Shown in pieces: positions 17,435 through 25,267 of a DNA stretch of 51,732 nt (positions are counted from its first letter, which is position 1; the number at the start of each line of letters is the position of its first letter). Position numbers and translations under genes: made by a program. A model generated the notes under the pieces. It was not told where the DNA came from and did no database searches. It saw only the letters and a list, made by a program, of their open reading frames with translations. The DNA comes from Candidatus Olsenella pullistercoris (GTDB lineage: Bacteria > Actinomycetota > Coriobacteriia > Coriobacteriales > Atopobiaceae), in NCBI GenBank assembly GCA_019116525.1, contig DXBM01000011.1, forward strand, positions 1 through 51,732, given 5' to 3'.

Positions 17435-18364
17435 TCATGCGCTCTCGCTGGCGTGCGAGAGGAGCTCTCGTGCCGTGTCACCGTCAACGATGAGCACGTT
17501 GAGGAAGCCCGCGCCGAGAACCGCGTGGATGGCGGCGACCTTCTCGGGGCCGGCCGCCACGCCCACGACGTTCTTCATGGCGCGCAGCGCCTCGAGGCTC
17601 GTGCTCACGATGCGGTCCTCGATGGTGGTGTCGATGGGGTTTCCGTTCGCGTCGATGAAGTGCGTGAGGATGTCCCCCACGGCTCCCTGCATCTTGAGCA
17701 GCGCGAGTTCGTTCTTGCTCAGGATGCCGTTCCTCAGGACCGTGGCGTCCTCGTCGATGCCGCCGATGCCCACGACGCTCATGTCGGCGTGCTCGGACAT
17801 GCGGTAGACGTCGCGGATGCTCGGCTCCTCGAGCAGCGAGTCGCGCAGCTCGGAGGAGGAGACCACGAGCGGGGCCGGGGTGAGGAACAGGCGCATCCCA
17901 AAGACCTCCGAGGAGATCTTTGGGAGGTAGTAGCTCACGCCGCCCGTGAGGCTCACGACGTTGAGGCTGCTGCCGCGCCCGGTGGCGAGGTGGTTGAGCA
18001 CAAGGCTCATCGTGTCGCCGTAGCCGATGTTGAGGTAGCCGTCGGAGCGCAGGTGGTCGGAGACGTACATCGCCGCTGCGCTCGCGAGGCTGTTGCGCAG
18101 GTCGGAGCTCGAGGCGGGCGTGGGGATCACGAACGCGTCGTCCAGCCCGAAGCGCGCGATGAGCTCGCGTTCTATGTTCATGCGCTCGGCGTCCTCCTGG
18201 CGGAAGATGAACTGGATGACGCCCTGCTCGCGCGCCTCCTCAAGCAGGCGGATGACCTTCGCGCGCGAGACGCCCAGCAACGAAGAGATCTGCTGCTGGG
18301 TGTAGTCCTCCATGTAGTAGTACCACGCCGCCTTGAGCACAAGGGGATATTCGGTGTCGCTCAA
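17435..18364 (-). CDS. lsrR: LsrR-type SorC family transcriptional regulator
   Basis: A 309-residue regulator of the SorC/DeoR-like sugar-phosphate group. The helix-turn-helix is near residues 20-45 (TQQQISSLLGVSRAKVIRLLEEAREQG), and the rest is the phosphosugar-binding domain (LNIGYGDTMSLVLNHL, LTGGVSYYLPK, GIGGIDEDATVLRNGIL). It should repress the divergent lsrACDB genes until phospho-AI-2 is made. I chose TTG at 18364, with AGGAAGGGGG at the right distance. An in-frame ATG at 18397 gives 11 more residues but has no ribosome site and sits inside a palindrome that looks like the operator. Confidence 0.9.
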   Translation of the reverse strand: MSDTEYPLVLKAAWYYYMEDYTQQQISSLLGVSRAKVIRLLEEAREQGVIQFIFRQEDAERMNIERELIARFGLDDAFVIPTPASSSDLRNSLASAAAMYVSDHLRSDGYLNIGYGDTMSLVLNHLATGRGSSLNVVSLTGGVSYYLPKISSEVFGMRLFLTPAPLVVSSSELRDSLLEEPSIRDVYRMSEHADMSVVGIGGIDEDATVLRNGILSKNELALLKMQGAVGDILTHFIDANGNPIDTTIEDRIVSTSLEALRAMKNVVGVAAGPEKVAAIHAVLGAGFLNVLIVDGDTARELLSHASESA

Positions 18365-18389
18365 CGGTCGCCCCCTTCCTGCGCGATAC

Positions 18390-18411
18390 GTGAACATATG
18401 TCAATAACGCC
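18390..18411. promoter_or_regulatory. Probable LsrR operator in the divergent lsr region
   Basis: TGAACATATGTCA (18391-18403) is a near-perfect palindrome around CATATG, missing one T for full symmetry. TGAACA/TGTTCA half-sites are common for SorC/DeoR-type regulators. It runs into ATAACGC; a related TGTCACAAATAACGC occurs at 18751-18765, nearer lsrA. The 444-bp region between lsrR (TTG) and lsrA (GTG) also holds a TATACT at 18431-18436 without a clear -35. I see no small gene in it. Confidence 0.5.
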
Positions 18412-18808
18412 AACAAAAGTACAACTCGGATATACTGCTCGGCCACCGCCGTGTCAATGCTGGCCGGCAAGAAAACGGCGAAGGGTCGCACGGGGCTGGC
18501 GAGCTGCCGAATCGCAGCCTCCGCGCTGCGAACCGTTGGACTACAAGGGGTGTGGGGGACCTTTTTCTGAGGTCGTGCCGCTCGCGCGGCCGCCGTGTCT
18601 CGCGGGCCCTCCCCGGCGGTGTCCGCCCCGGCCTCCGCCGGGCGACAAATCTGAACAAACGTCCGGCGAATGAGCAAAAATAAACCGTTCGCCGCGCTCT
18701 TGTAACCGCTCGGCAACCGCTCTCTATGGGACGGCGGGGGCAATGGATATTGTCACAAATAACGCATGTGCGCTTTCGTGCGTCGATTGTGTGAGGAGGG
18801 ATGACATA

Positions 18809-20386
18809 GTGCCAAAGGCAACCGAGCGCGACCAGGCGGTCGAAGTTCAGAGCGAGGAGCATCTGCCAACGGTGCTGCGCAAGAAGGACATCCTGCTGTC
18901 TGTTCGCGACATTCACAAGTCGTTCGGCAGCAACGACGTTCTCAAGGGCATCAGCCTGGACCTGCGTCCTGGCGAGGTGCTCGCGCTCATTGGCGGTAAC
19001 GGCGCCGGCAAGTCAACGCTCATGAAGATCATCATGGGCATCTACAGCCCCGACAGCGGCGAGGTCCTGATCGACAACCAGAAGGTCGACGTCTCCAACC
19101 CCAAGGTCGCCCTTGCGCACAGCATCTACATGGTGCCGCAGGAGCCCATGCTCTTCCCCAACATGACGGTCCGGGAGAATGTCACCATCGGCTTCGACGC
19201 CAAGCAGGCCGACCTTGACCGCGAGCTCGAGTCCGTGATGGACGAGATCGGCTGGCATCTCGACCTCGAGCGCAAGGCGTCCACGCTCTCCATCGCGGAG
19301 CAGGGCATGGTCGAGATCCTGCGCGGCATGATGCGCCACTCCGAGATCCTCATCCTTGACGAGCCCACCTCGGCACTCACCTTTGACGAGGTCAGCGCCC
19401 TGTTCAAGGTCATCAACGGCCTTCGCGAGAAGAACATCGGCATCATCTACATCACTCACCGCCTCGCCGAGGTCTTCCAGATCTCCACGAGCGTCTCGAT
19501 CCTGCGCGACGGCATCGTTACCATGCAGGGCCCGACCAAGGACTTCACCCGCGAGGACCTCGTGAAGGGCCTGCTTCCCCCCAATGCCGGCATCGTGAAG
19601 GAGACCGCGGCCAAGGAGGCTCGCGCGATTGACTACAGCGCCGAGCCGGTCCTCGAGCTCCAGAACTTCAGTGGGTACGGCTTCAAGGACGTGAGCCTCA
19701 AGGTCTACCCCGGCGAGATCGTTGGCCTCGCCGGCGTCATCGGCGCCGGCCGCACCGAGATGGCCACCACCATCTTCGGGCGCGACAAGGTCCTCGGCGG
19801 CAAGGTCCTTCTCGACGGCAAGGACATCACGGGCCTCTCCACCCGCGCCGTCATCTCCGCGGGCGTCAACTACGTCCCCGAGGACCGTGCCCGCGACGGC
19901 CTCTTCCGCATTCGCGACGTCGAGGAGAACACCACGAGCGCGCTTCTCGCCGGCAGTGCCCTGGGCAAGGCCTTCCTCAACGTCAAGGAGGCCAACCGCG
20001 TTGCCGACGGCTACGTGAAGAACTTCCGCACCAGGGTGACGGGCCTCGAGCAGGAGGTCGGCGGCCTGTCCGGCGGCAACCAGCAGAAGATCGTCATCGG
20101 CCGCGCCTTTGCGACCGCCCCGCGCCTCGTCATCCTCGACGAGCCCACGCGCGGCATCGACGCCGCCGCCCGCGGCGACGTCTACGCGGTCCTGCAGGAG
20201 CTGCGCGAGACCGGCGTCTCGATCCTGCTCATCTCCTCCGACATGGAGGAGATCGTGGAGCTCGCCGACCGCGCGCTCACCATGTTCCAGGGCCGCATCA
20301 ACGGCGAGTTCGCCAAGGACCAGATTACCCAGGACAACCTCATGTCCGCCTCCTTCGGTGTCACCAAGGAGGCGAGGAGCGCATGA
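18809..20386 (+). CDS. lsrA: AI-2 ABC transporter ATP-binding protein
   Basis: A 525-residue double ATPase energising AI-2 import. The first nucleotide-binding domain has Walker A GGNGAGKST (~61-69) and Walker B ILILDEPTS. Its signature is the degenerate LSIAEQGMVEIL. The second has a degenerate Walker A (GVIGAGRTE, ~309) but a good signature LSGGNQQK and LVILDEPTRGID, the asymmetry usual in sugar-type importers. GTG at 18809 is chosen for the GAGGAGGG eight bases upstream. An ATG at 18743 would add 22 residues rich in Cys with only a poor site. It heads lsrA-C-D-B in the classical order, 56 bases before lsrC. Confidence 0.93.
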   Translation: MPKATERDQAVEVQSEEHLPTVLRKKDILLSVRDIHKSFGSNDVLKGISLDLRPGEVLALIGGNGAGKSTLMKIIMGIYSPDSGEVLIDNQKVDVSNPKVALAHSIYMVPQEPMLFPNMTVRENVTIGFDAKQADLDRELESVMDEIGWHLDLERKASTLSIAEQGMVEILRGMMRHSEILILDEPTSALTFDEVSALFKVINGLREKNIGIIYITHRLAEVFQISTSVSILRDGIVTMQGPTKDFTREDLVKGLLPPNAGIVKETAAKEARAIDYSAEPVLELQNFSGYGFKDVSLKVYPGEIVGLAGVIGAGRTEMATTIFGRDKVLGGKVLLDGKDITGLSTRAVISAGVNYVPEDRARDGLFRIRDVEENTTSALLAGSALGKAFLNVKEANRVADGYVKNFRTRVTGLEQEVGGLSGGNQQKIVIGRAFATAPRLVILDEPTRGIDAAARGDVYAVLQELRETGVSILLISSDMEEIVELADRALTMFQGRINGEFAKDQITQDNLMSASFGVTKEARSA

Positions 20387-20442
20387 GATCGTCCCGTCCC
20401 GTTCGCCTTGTGTCCGCAGCAAATCGAGAGGGGGTGTGAGCC

Positions 20443-21480
20443 GTGCAGTACGTGAAGAAGCTCCTGAAGGCGCGCGGCCTGACGAGCGCGCTGTTCCTCG
20501 TCGCGCTGTTCCTCGTGGTCGGCGCCATCAACCCGTCGTTCCTGACGCCGGGCAACATCTCCGCCTGCTTCAACACCTCCGTCGTGTACACGCTCGTGGC
20601 CGTTGGCATGGCGTTCACGCTGTTCATCGGAGAGATCGACGTCTCGGTCGGCGCCAACATCGGCCTCGTCGCCGCGGTCGTGGGCACGTTGCTGCGCGAC
20701 GGCCAGCCGCTTGTCGTTGCCTGCGGCGCCGGCATCCTGATCGGCGCCGTCATCGGCCTCATCAACGCCTGGGGCGTCGCCATCATGAAGGCCCCGTCGC
20801 TCATCTTCACGCTTGGCGTGAACGGCGTGCTCCGCGGCGTCCTGTACGTCTACACCAACGGCGCTTGGGTTGAGAACCTCCCCAAGGACTTCAAGGACTT
20901 CTCGGCCGTCACCGCCGTCGGCGACCTCACGGTCTATTACTGCGTGACCATCCTCGTGGTCATCTGCATCCACCTGCTGCTGACCCGCACCAAGCGCGGC
21001 CGCTACTTCCACGCGGTGGGCGACAACGCCCAGGGCGCCACACTCGTTGGCCTGCCCACGATGCAGACGAAGGTCCTCGCCTACGTCATCTGCGGCGTCA
21101 TGGCCGCCGTCGCCGGCATCATCTTCGCGAGCCGCATCGGCTTCGTCACCCCGCAGAGCGGCAACGGCTATGAGATGAAGGCCATCGCGGCCTGCGTCCT
21201 CGGCGGCGTCTCGCTGCTCGGCGGCGTCGGCTCGGTCGTCGGCTCCGCGATCGGCGCCGTCATCATGGCGTCGATCAGCTACCTGCTCGTCTTCATGGGC
21301 TTCTCGTCCAACTACGACAACGCCATCACGGGCATCATCCTGATCATCGTCGTCGTGGGCGACGCCCTCATCCAGCACCGCTCGATCGTCAAGAACCGCA
21401 GGGCCCGCCTCATGGCCCGCGTCTCCGACGGGACCACCGCCGCGGACGCCGATGCCGAGAAGGGCGGTGATGCCGCATGA
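20443..21480 (+). CDS. lsrC: AI-2 ABC transporter permease
   Basis: A 345-residue integral membrane permease with about nine to ten hydrophobic segments. The N-terminal helix is SALFLVALFLVVGAINPSFL, and the family signature GIGVDVSVG-like segment reads FIGEIDVSVGANIGL. The cytoplasmic coupling region is followed by SRIGFVTPQSGNGYEMKAIAACVLGG, the conserved EAA-like loop of the sugar permease family. It pairs with LsrD to form the channel. The GTG start has GAGAGGGGG upstream. Its last codons overlap lsrD by four bases. The charged C-terminal tail (ADADAEKGGDAA) is longer than in enteric LsrC. Confidence 0.92.
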   Translation: MQYVKKLLKARGLTSALFLVALFLVVGAINPSFLTPGNISACFNTSVVYTLVAVGMAFTLFIGEIDVSVGANIGLVAAVVGTLLRDGQPLVVACGAGILIGAVIGLINAWGVAIMKAPSLIFTLGVNGVLRGVLYVYTNGAWVENLPKDFKDFSAVTAVGDLTVYYCVTILVVICIHLLLTRTKRGRYFHAVGDNAQGATLVGLPTMQTKVLAYVICGVMAAVAGIIFASRIGFVTPQSGNGYEMKAIAACVLGGVSLLGGVGSVVGSAIGAVIMASISYLLVFMGFSSNYDNAITGIILIIVVVGDALIQHRSIVKNRRARLMARVSDGTTAADADAEKGGDAA

Positions 21481-22526
21481 TGGAGAAGGTCAAGAAGTTC
21501 ATGGCCCGCGGCAACACCAGCTGGAACATGCTCCTCGTTGCCCTGCTCGTCCTCGAGTTCGTTGTCTTTGGCATCGCCAACGACCGCTTCCTGCGCCCGG
21601 CGCTGCTGTTCACGAGCATCAACGACAACCTGCCGACGTTCATGCTCTCGCTCTTCGTGACGCTCGTCATGGTCACGGGCGGCATCGACATCCAGGTCTC
21701 CTCGCTCGTCGGCCTCACGTCGATCACGATCGGCGTTGCCTGGCAGGACTTCGGGCTGCCGATCTGGGGCGCCGTGGGCGTTGCCTTTCTGCTCGTCACC
21801 CTCTGCGGCGCGTTCTCGGGCTTCCTGATCGCGTACTGTAGGGTCCAGGCAATGGTCGTCACGCTCGGCGGCAGCTTCCTGTACTCGGGCATGGCGCTGC
21901 TCGTCTCCACGCTCTCCAAGACCGAGAGCTACCTCGGCATCAGCGGCTTCCCGGAGGACTTCCGCTTCCTGGGGACCTACGACGTGGGCGGGGTCATCCC
22001 CATCCAGATCCTGATCTACGCCCTCATGCTCGTGGTGGCCTTCATCCTGCTCCACAAGACCAAGTACGGCCGCCGAGTGGTGCTCACGGGCGTCAACCAG
22101 AGCGCCGCCGAGTACTCGGGCATCAACACGCGCCGCGTGATTATGTCCACCTACGTGCTCTCCGCGATCGCTGCGGCCATCGCCGGAACCGTCGTGACGT
22201 CGTACCTTGGCACGTCGCGCTCCGACCTCGGCGGCGACCTCACGATGGACGTCATCACCGCGGTCGTCTTGGGTGGCACGCTCAACACGGGCGGCAAGGG
22301 CTCGATCATCGGCACCGCGCTCGCGTCGTTCCTGATCGCCTTCCTGCGCTTTGGCCTGCCGCTGTGCTTCGACGTCAGCACGCAGTACCTCAACATCCCC
22401 GTTGGCATCCTGCTCGTGGCCGTCATCGTGGGCCGCACTGCGACCTCCGGCTCGGGCCTCCTACCATGGCTTCGTTCGCTGCTTCCGGGAAAGAGCAGCG
22501 AGAGGGCAAGTACGTCCGGAAAGTAA
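21477..22526 (+). CDS. lsrD: AI-2 ABC transporter permease
   Basis: A 349-residue second permease subunit of the AI-2 importer. It has the same architecture as LsrC: N-terminal helix LLVALLVLEFVVFGIANDRFL, the signature MVTGGIDIQVSSLVGL, and the loop GTSRSDLGGDLTMDVITAVVLGGTLNTGGKGS. The ATG overlaps the lsrC stop (ATGATGG); a second ATG at 21480 is equally possible. lsrB follows after 35 bases. Confidence 0.92.
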   Translation: MMEKVKKFMARGNTSWNMLLVALLVLEFVVFGIANDRFLRPALLFTSINDNLPTFMLSLFVTLVMVTGGIDIQVSSLVGLTSITIGVAWQDFGLPIWGAVGVAFLLVTLCGAFSGFLIAYCRVQAMVVTLGGSFLYSGMALLVSTLSKTESYLGISGFPEDFRFLGTYDVGGVIPIQILIYALMLVVAFILLHKTKYGRRVVLTGVNQSAAEYSGINTRRVIMSTYVLSAIAAAIAGTVVTSYLGTSRSDLGGDLTMDVITAVVLGGTLNTGGKGSIIGTALASFLIAFLRFGLPLCFDVSTQYLNIPVGILLVAVIVGRTATSGSGLLPWLRSLLPGKSSERASTSGK

Positions 22527-22561
22527 GTAGTCAGTAAGGCAAGTTAGAAGGAGGAAGCACC

Positions 22562-23698
22562 ATGAAAGACATGACTCGTCGCAACTTCCTGAAGGTCGCT
22601 GGCGCCTCTGCGACCGTCGCGGGCCTTGCGCTCGCGGGCTGCGACAACGGCGGCGGCACCGATGCACCTGCCGAGGACGGCGGCGACGACGCTGCCGAGG
22701 GCGGCTCCGTCGAGGGCATGACGGTTGCCTTCATCCCCAAGGTCACGGGCAACGCGTTCTTCGAGTCCGCCAACAACGGCGCCCAGGAGTACGCTGGCAC
22801 GTGGGGCATCACGGTTGACTACCAGGGCAGCCCGCAGGCCGCCGTCGCCGACCAGGTTGAGGTCATCAACCAGGCCGTCGCCAACGGCGCCGACGCCATC
22901 TGCATCTCCACCGTTGACGCCAACGGCGTCTCCGAGGCCCTGAAGGCCGCCACCGAGGCCGGCGTTGTCGTCACCACCTGGGACTCCGACGCCAACCCCG
23001 AGGACCGCACCCTCATGGTCTCCCAGGGCACCCCGGACATCCTCGCCGACATGCTGATCGAGATGGCCGTCGCCGGCCTCGCCGACCGTGGCGTCGACGC
23101 TGCGAACGACCCGGTCAACTACTGCTGGCACTACTCGCAGGCCACCGTCACCGACCAGAACTCCTGGCACGACGCGGCTGAGGTCAAGATCGCGGAGCAG
23201 TACCCGAACTGGACCAACGTCCACCCGGACAACTACTACTCCAACCAGGACGCCGAGCAGGCCATCACCATCGGTGAGGGCGTCCTCGATGCCAACCCCG
23301 ACATCGACCTGATCATCTGCAACGACTCCACCGCTCTCCCGGGCCAGCTCCAGGCCGCCGAGAACAAGGGCCTCACTAAGGACGACGTGACCATCACCGG
23401 CTTCGCGTCCCCGCAGTCCTGCGTCTCCTACTGCGAGAACGGCACCCTCTACAACTGGGGCCTCTGGGACTGCGCCGTCCAGGGCGCCATGGGCTGCTAC
23501 GTTGCCGCCTACCTCGCCGCTGGCAACACCGTCAAGGTCGGCGACACCATCTCCATCCCGGAGATCGGCGACGTCACGATCGAGGAGAACTCCTCCATCG
23601 CCGACGGTGTTGAGACCGCCGCTGAGAACAACGGCGTCGTGCTGCTCCCCGAGCGCCTGATCTTCACCTCGGAGAACATGAACGACTACGACTTCTAA
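22562..23698 (+). CDS. lsrB: AI-2-binding lipoprotein of the Lsr importer
   Basis: A 378-residue substrate-binding protein. The N-terminus TRRNFLKVAG followed by a hydrophobic stretch and lipobox ALAGC (Cys27) indicates a lipoprotein, probably Tat-exported, as fits a Gram-positive without periplasm. Compared with the six AI-2 contacts described for Salmonella LsrB, Lys (K60, IPKVTG), Asp (in TWDSD), Asp198 and Gln199 (VTDQNSW) are kept. The Pro and Ala of the enteric PDANALP segment are Asn254 and Ser256 here (NDSTALP). Variant LsrB sites that still bind AI-2 are known from Clostridia. AAGGAGG precedes the ATG. Confidence 0.92.
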   Translation: MKDMTRRNFLKVAGASATVAGLALAGCDNGGGTDAPAEDGGDDAAEGGSVEGMTVAFIPKVTGNAFFESANNGAQEYAGTWGITVDYQGSPQAAVADQVEVINQAVANGADAICISTVDANGVSEALKAATEAGVVVTTWDSDANPEDRTLMVSQGTPDILADMLIEMAVAGLADRGVDAANDPVNYCWHYSQATVTDQNSWHDAAEVKIAEQYPNWTNVHPDNYYSNQDAEQAITIGEGVLDANPDIDLIICNDSTALPGQLQAAENKGLTKDDVTITGFASPQSCVSYCENGTLYNWGLWDCAVQGAMGCYVAAYLAAGNTVKVGDTISIPEIGDVTIEENSSIADGVETAAENNGVVLLPERLIFTSENMNDYDF

Positions 23699-23716
23699 GT
23701 CGTTTCTCCAGGCCTT

Positions 23717-23750
23717 GCGCCGGCGGTGCGTCCCGTGGCACCGCCGGCGC
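23717..23750 (+). terminator. Hairpin between lsrB and lsrF
   Basis: Arms 23717-23729 and 23738-23750 form a perfect 13-bp GC stem with an 8-base loop, 18 bases after the lsrB stop, with CCCTTCTT shortly after. A TATGAT (23813-23818) further down could be a -10 for lsrF, but no good -35 is visible. The hairpin may terminate or attenuate the operon or protect the upstream mRNA. Confidence 0.55.
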
Positions 23751-23856
23751 GCCGGCCCTTCTTGCGTCGCTGCTGACGGCTGAGGCGGCACAAATCGACG
23801 ATGATCGCGTTGTATGATTTGTCCCACCTCATCTGTCACACGGAGAAAGGAAACAG

Positions 23857-24735
23857 ATGGCTGATCTCGATGGACTCAAGGTCGCGAAGGACTACCACGT
23901 TGACACCCCCTTCGCCAACTGCGAGGGCTTCTACGTCAAGGGGGCCAACAGCCTCGATTGGGGTATGAAGAAGCACCTGTCGAACATCTTTGACCCCAAG
24001 AGCGGCAACACGGTCATGTTCGCGTTCGACCACGGCTACTTCATGGGCTCGACGGCGGGCCTCGAGCGTCTTGACCTGCTGCTTCCTCAGCTCGCCCCGT
24101 ACGTGGACTGCTTCATGGGCACGCGCGGCGCCATCCGCTCCTGCGTCCCGCCCCAGATCACCAAGTCGGTTGCCCTGCGCTGCTCCTCCGGCTCCTCCAT
24201 GCTCCAGGACGACCTCTCCCACGAGGTCATCTCCGTTGACATCGAGGACGCCATCCGCATGAACGCCGACTGCATGGCCGCCCAGGTCTTCATCGGCGCC
24301 GACGGTCAGCTGGAGAGCATCGACAACATCAGCTACCTCGTCAACGCTGGCATGCGCTATTCCATCCCGACCCTTGGCGTCTGCGCCGTGGGCAAGGACA
24401 TGGAGCGCACCGCTCGCTACTTCAAGCTTGCCACCCGCATCATCGCCGAGATGGGCGTCCAGATCGTGAAGACCTACGACTGCGAGGACTTCGAGGAGGT
24501 CGTGGCCGCCTGCCCTGTGCCGATCGTTGTCGCCGGCGGCAAGAAGCTCCCCGAGCGCGACGCGCTCGCAATGGCCTACGACGTCATGCGCAAGGGCGCG
24601 CGCGGCGTTGACATGGGTCGCAACATCTTCCAGAGCACCCACCCGCTCGAGATGGCCCAGGCCGTCCGCAAGATCGTGCACGAGGGCGCCACTGACGCTG
24701 AGGCCTGGGAGTTCTTCCAGGACATGACGCACTAG
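23857..24735 (+). CDS. lsrF: Phospho-AI-2 degrading thiolase (aldolase-like)
   Basis: A 292-residue class I aldolase-type TIM barrel. In enterics LsrF transfers the acetyl group of 3-hydroxy-5-phosphonooxypentane-2,4-dione to CoA, giving acetyl-CoA and dihydroxyacetone phosphate. Recognisable text includes FAFDHGYFMGSTAGLERLD, CFMGTRGAIRSCVPP, SGSSMLQDDLSHEV and the Schiff-base lysine in QIVKTYDC (about K205, K203 in E. coli). Length and end (AWEFFQDM) fit the family. It is 158 bases after lsrB and is the last lsr gene. Its substrate in enterics is made by LsrG, which is missing here. Confidence 0.93.
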   Translation: MADLDGLKVAKDYHVDTPFANCEGFYVKGANSLDWGMKKHLSNIFDPKSGNTVMFAFDHGYFMGSTAGLERLDLLLPQLAPYVDCFMGTRGAIRSCVPPQITKSVALRCSSGSSMLQDDLSHEVISVDIEDAIRMNADCMAAQVFIGADGQLESIDNISYLVNAGMRYSIPTLGVCAVGKDMERTARYFKLATRIIAEMGVQIVKTYDCEDFEEVVAACPVPIVVAGGKKLPERDALAMAYDVMRKGARGVDMGRNIFQSTHPLEMAQAVRKIVHEGATDAEAWEFFQDMTH

Positions 24736-24780
24736 CGCGCGCTCAGAGGCAACCGGGCTTTGCCAAGCCCCCTCCCCCAA

Positions 24781-24820
24781 GCCCGGGTCCGTCCCTCCCG
24801 ACGGGCCCGGGCATCTTTTT
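24781..24820 (+). terminator. Rho-independent terminator after lsrF
   Basis: Arms 24781-24793 and 24800-24812 form a 13-bp GC stem with one G-U type mismatch, followed by ATCTTTTT. It closes the lsr locus 46 bases after lsrF. Confidence 0.85.
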
Positions 24821-24922
24821 GCGGCGCCCGGGTGCCTTGGGATCTTCTCGCCCCAGGTTCTTCTCGCCCACTTGCCGGGCTCCTCTACGACGCGCCTCCT
24901 GCGTCCTTCCTCCCTCACTTCT

Positions 24923-25143
24923 TTCTCACTTCTGCCATCTAGACGTTTCTGAGAGGGCGTGCCGGTCGCATTGCGTGACTCCCCGTACGCACTTCTGCCA
25001 GATAGGCGTTTGTGAAAGGAGAGCGCGCAAGATAACCCGTGCTACGCGCCTCAGATACGTCTACTTGACGGATGTGAGAGGGGGAGGCGGGGCAGTCCGC
25101 GGATCCACTCCTCTCACAAACGCCTATCTGGTGGAAGTGAGAA
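24923..25143. repeat. Four 33-bp repeats at exact ~63-bp spacing, mirror-symmetric
   Basis: Units: A 24923-24955 (+), B 24986-25018 (+), C 25048-25080 (-), D 25111-25143 (-). Start-to-start steps are 63, 62 and 63 bases, and the array is symmetrical about 25033. Units begin TTCTCAC (or close) and end GTGAGAG or CTGAGAG, so each has inverted ends. A and C share TAGACGT; B and D share AGATAGGCGTTTGTGA. The 30-base spacers look unrelated. It lies in the 532-bp gene-free stretch 24736-25267 between lsrF and lldP, which otherwise holds only the lsrF terminator. Confidence 0.8.
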
Positions 25144-25267
25144 GGGGCCCAGTGGGAGAGGGCCGGCGGGCGAAGGGCTCCGGGCAACAGTCCCATGGCC
25201 AGCTACGTGTCGAGAAGGACAAGCTGGGGCAAGACCTGTCTGATTGGGGCGCTACTGCGCAGAGCGC

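Noticed and set aside
15681-17807. 708-codon plus-strand open frame opposite lsrK/lsrR
   Set aside because: It is the antisense shadow of two clearly recognised genes, with Val/Ala/Gly/His-rich low-complexity text typical of GC-rich antisense frames.
24923-25143. CRISPR array
   Set aside because: Repeat length (33) and spacing (30) fit, but half the units are inverted, units diverge and no cas gene is present.
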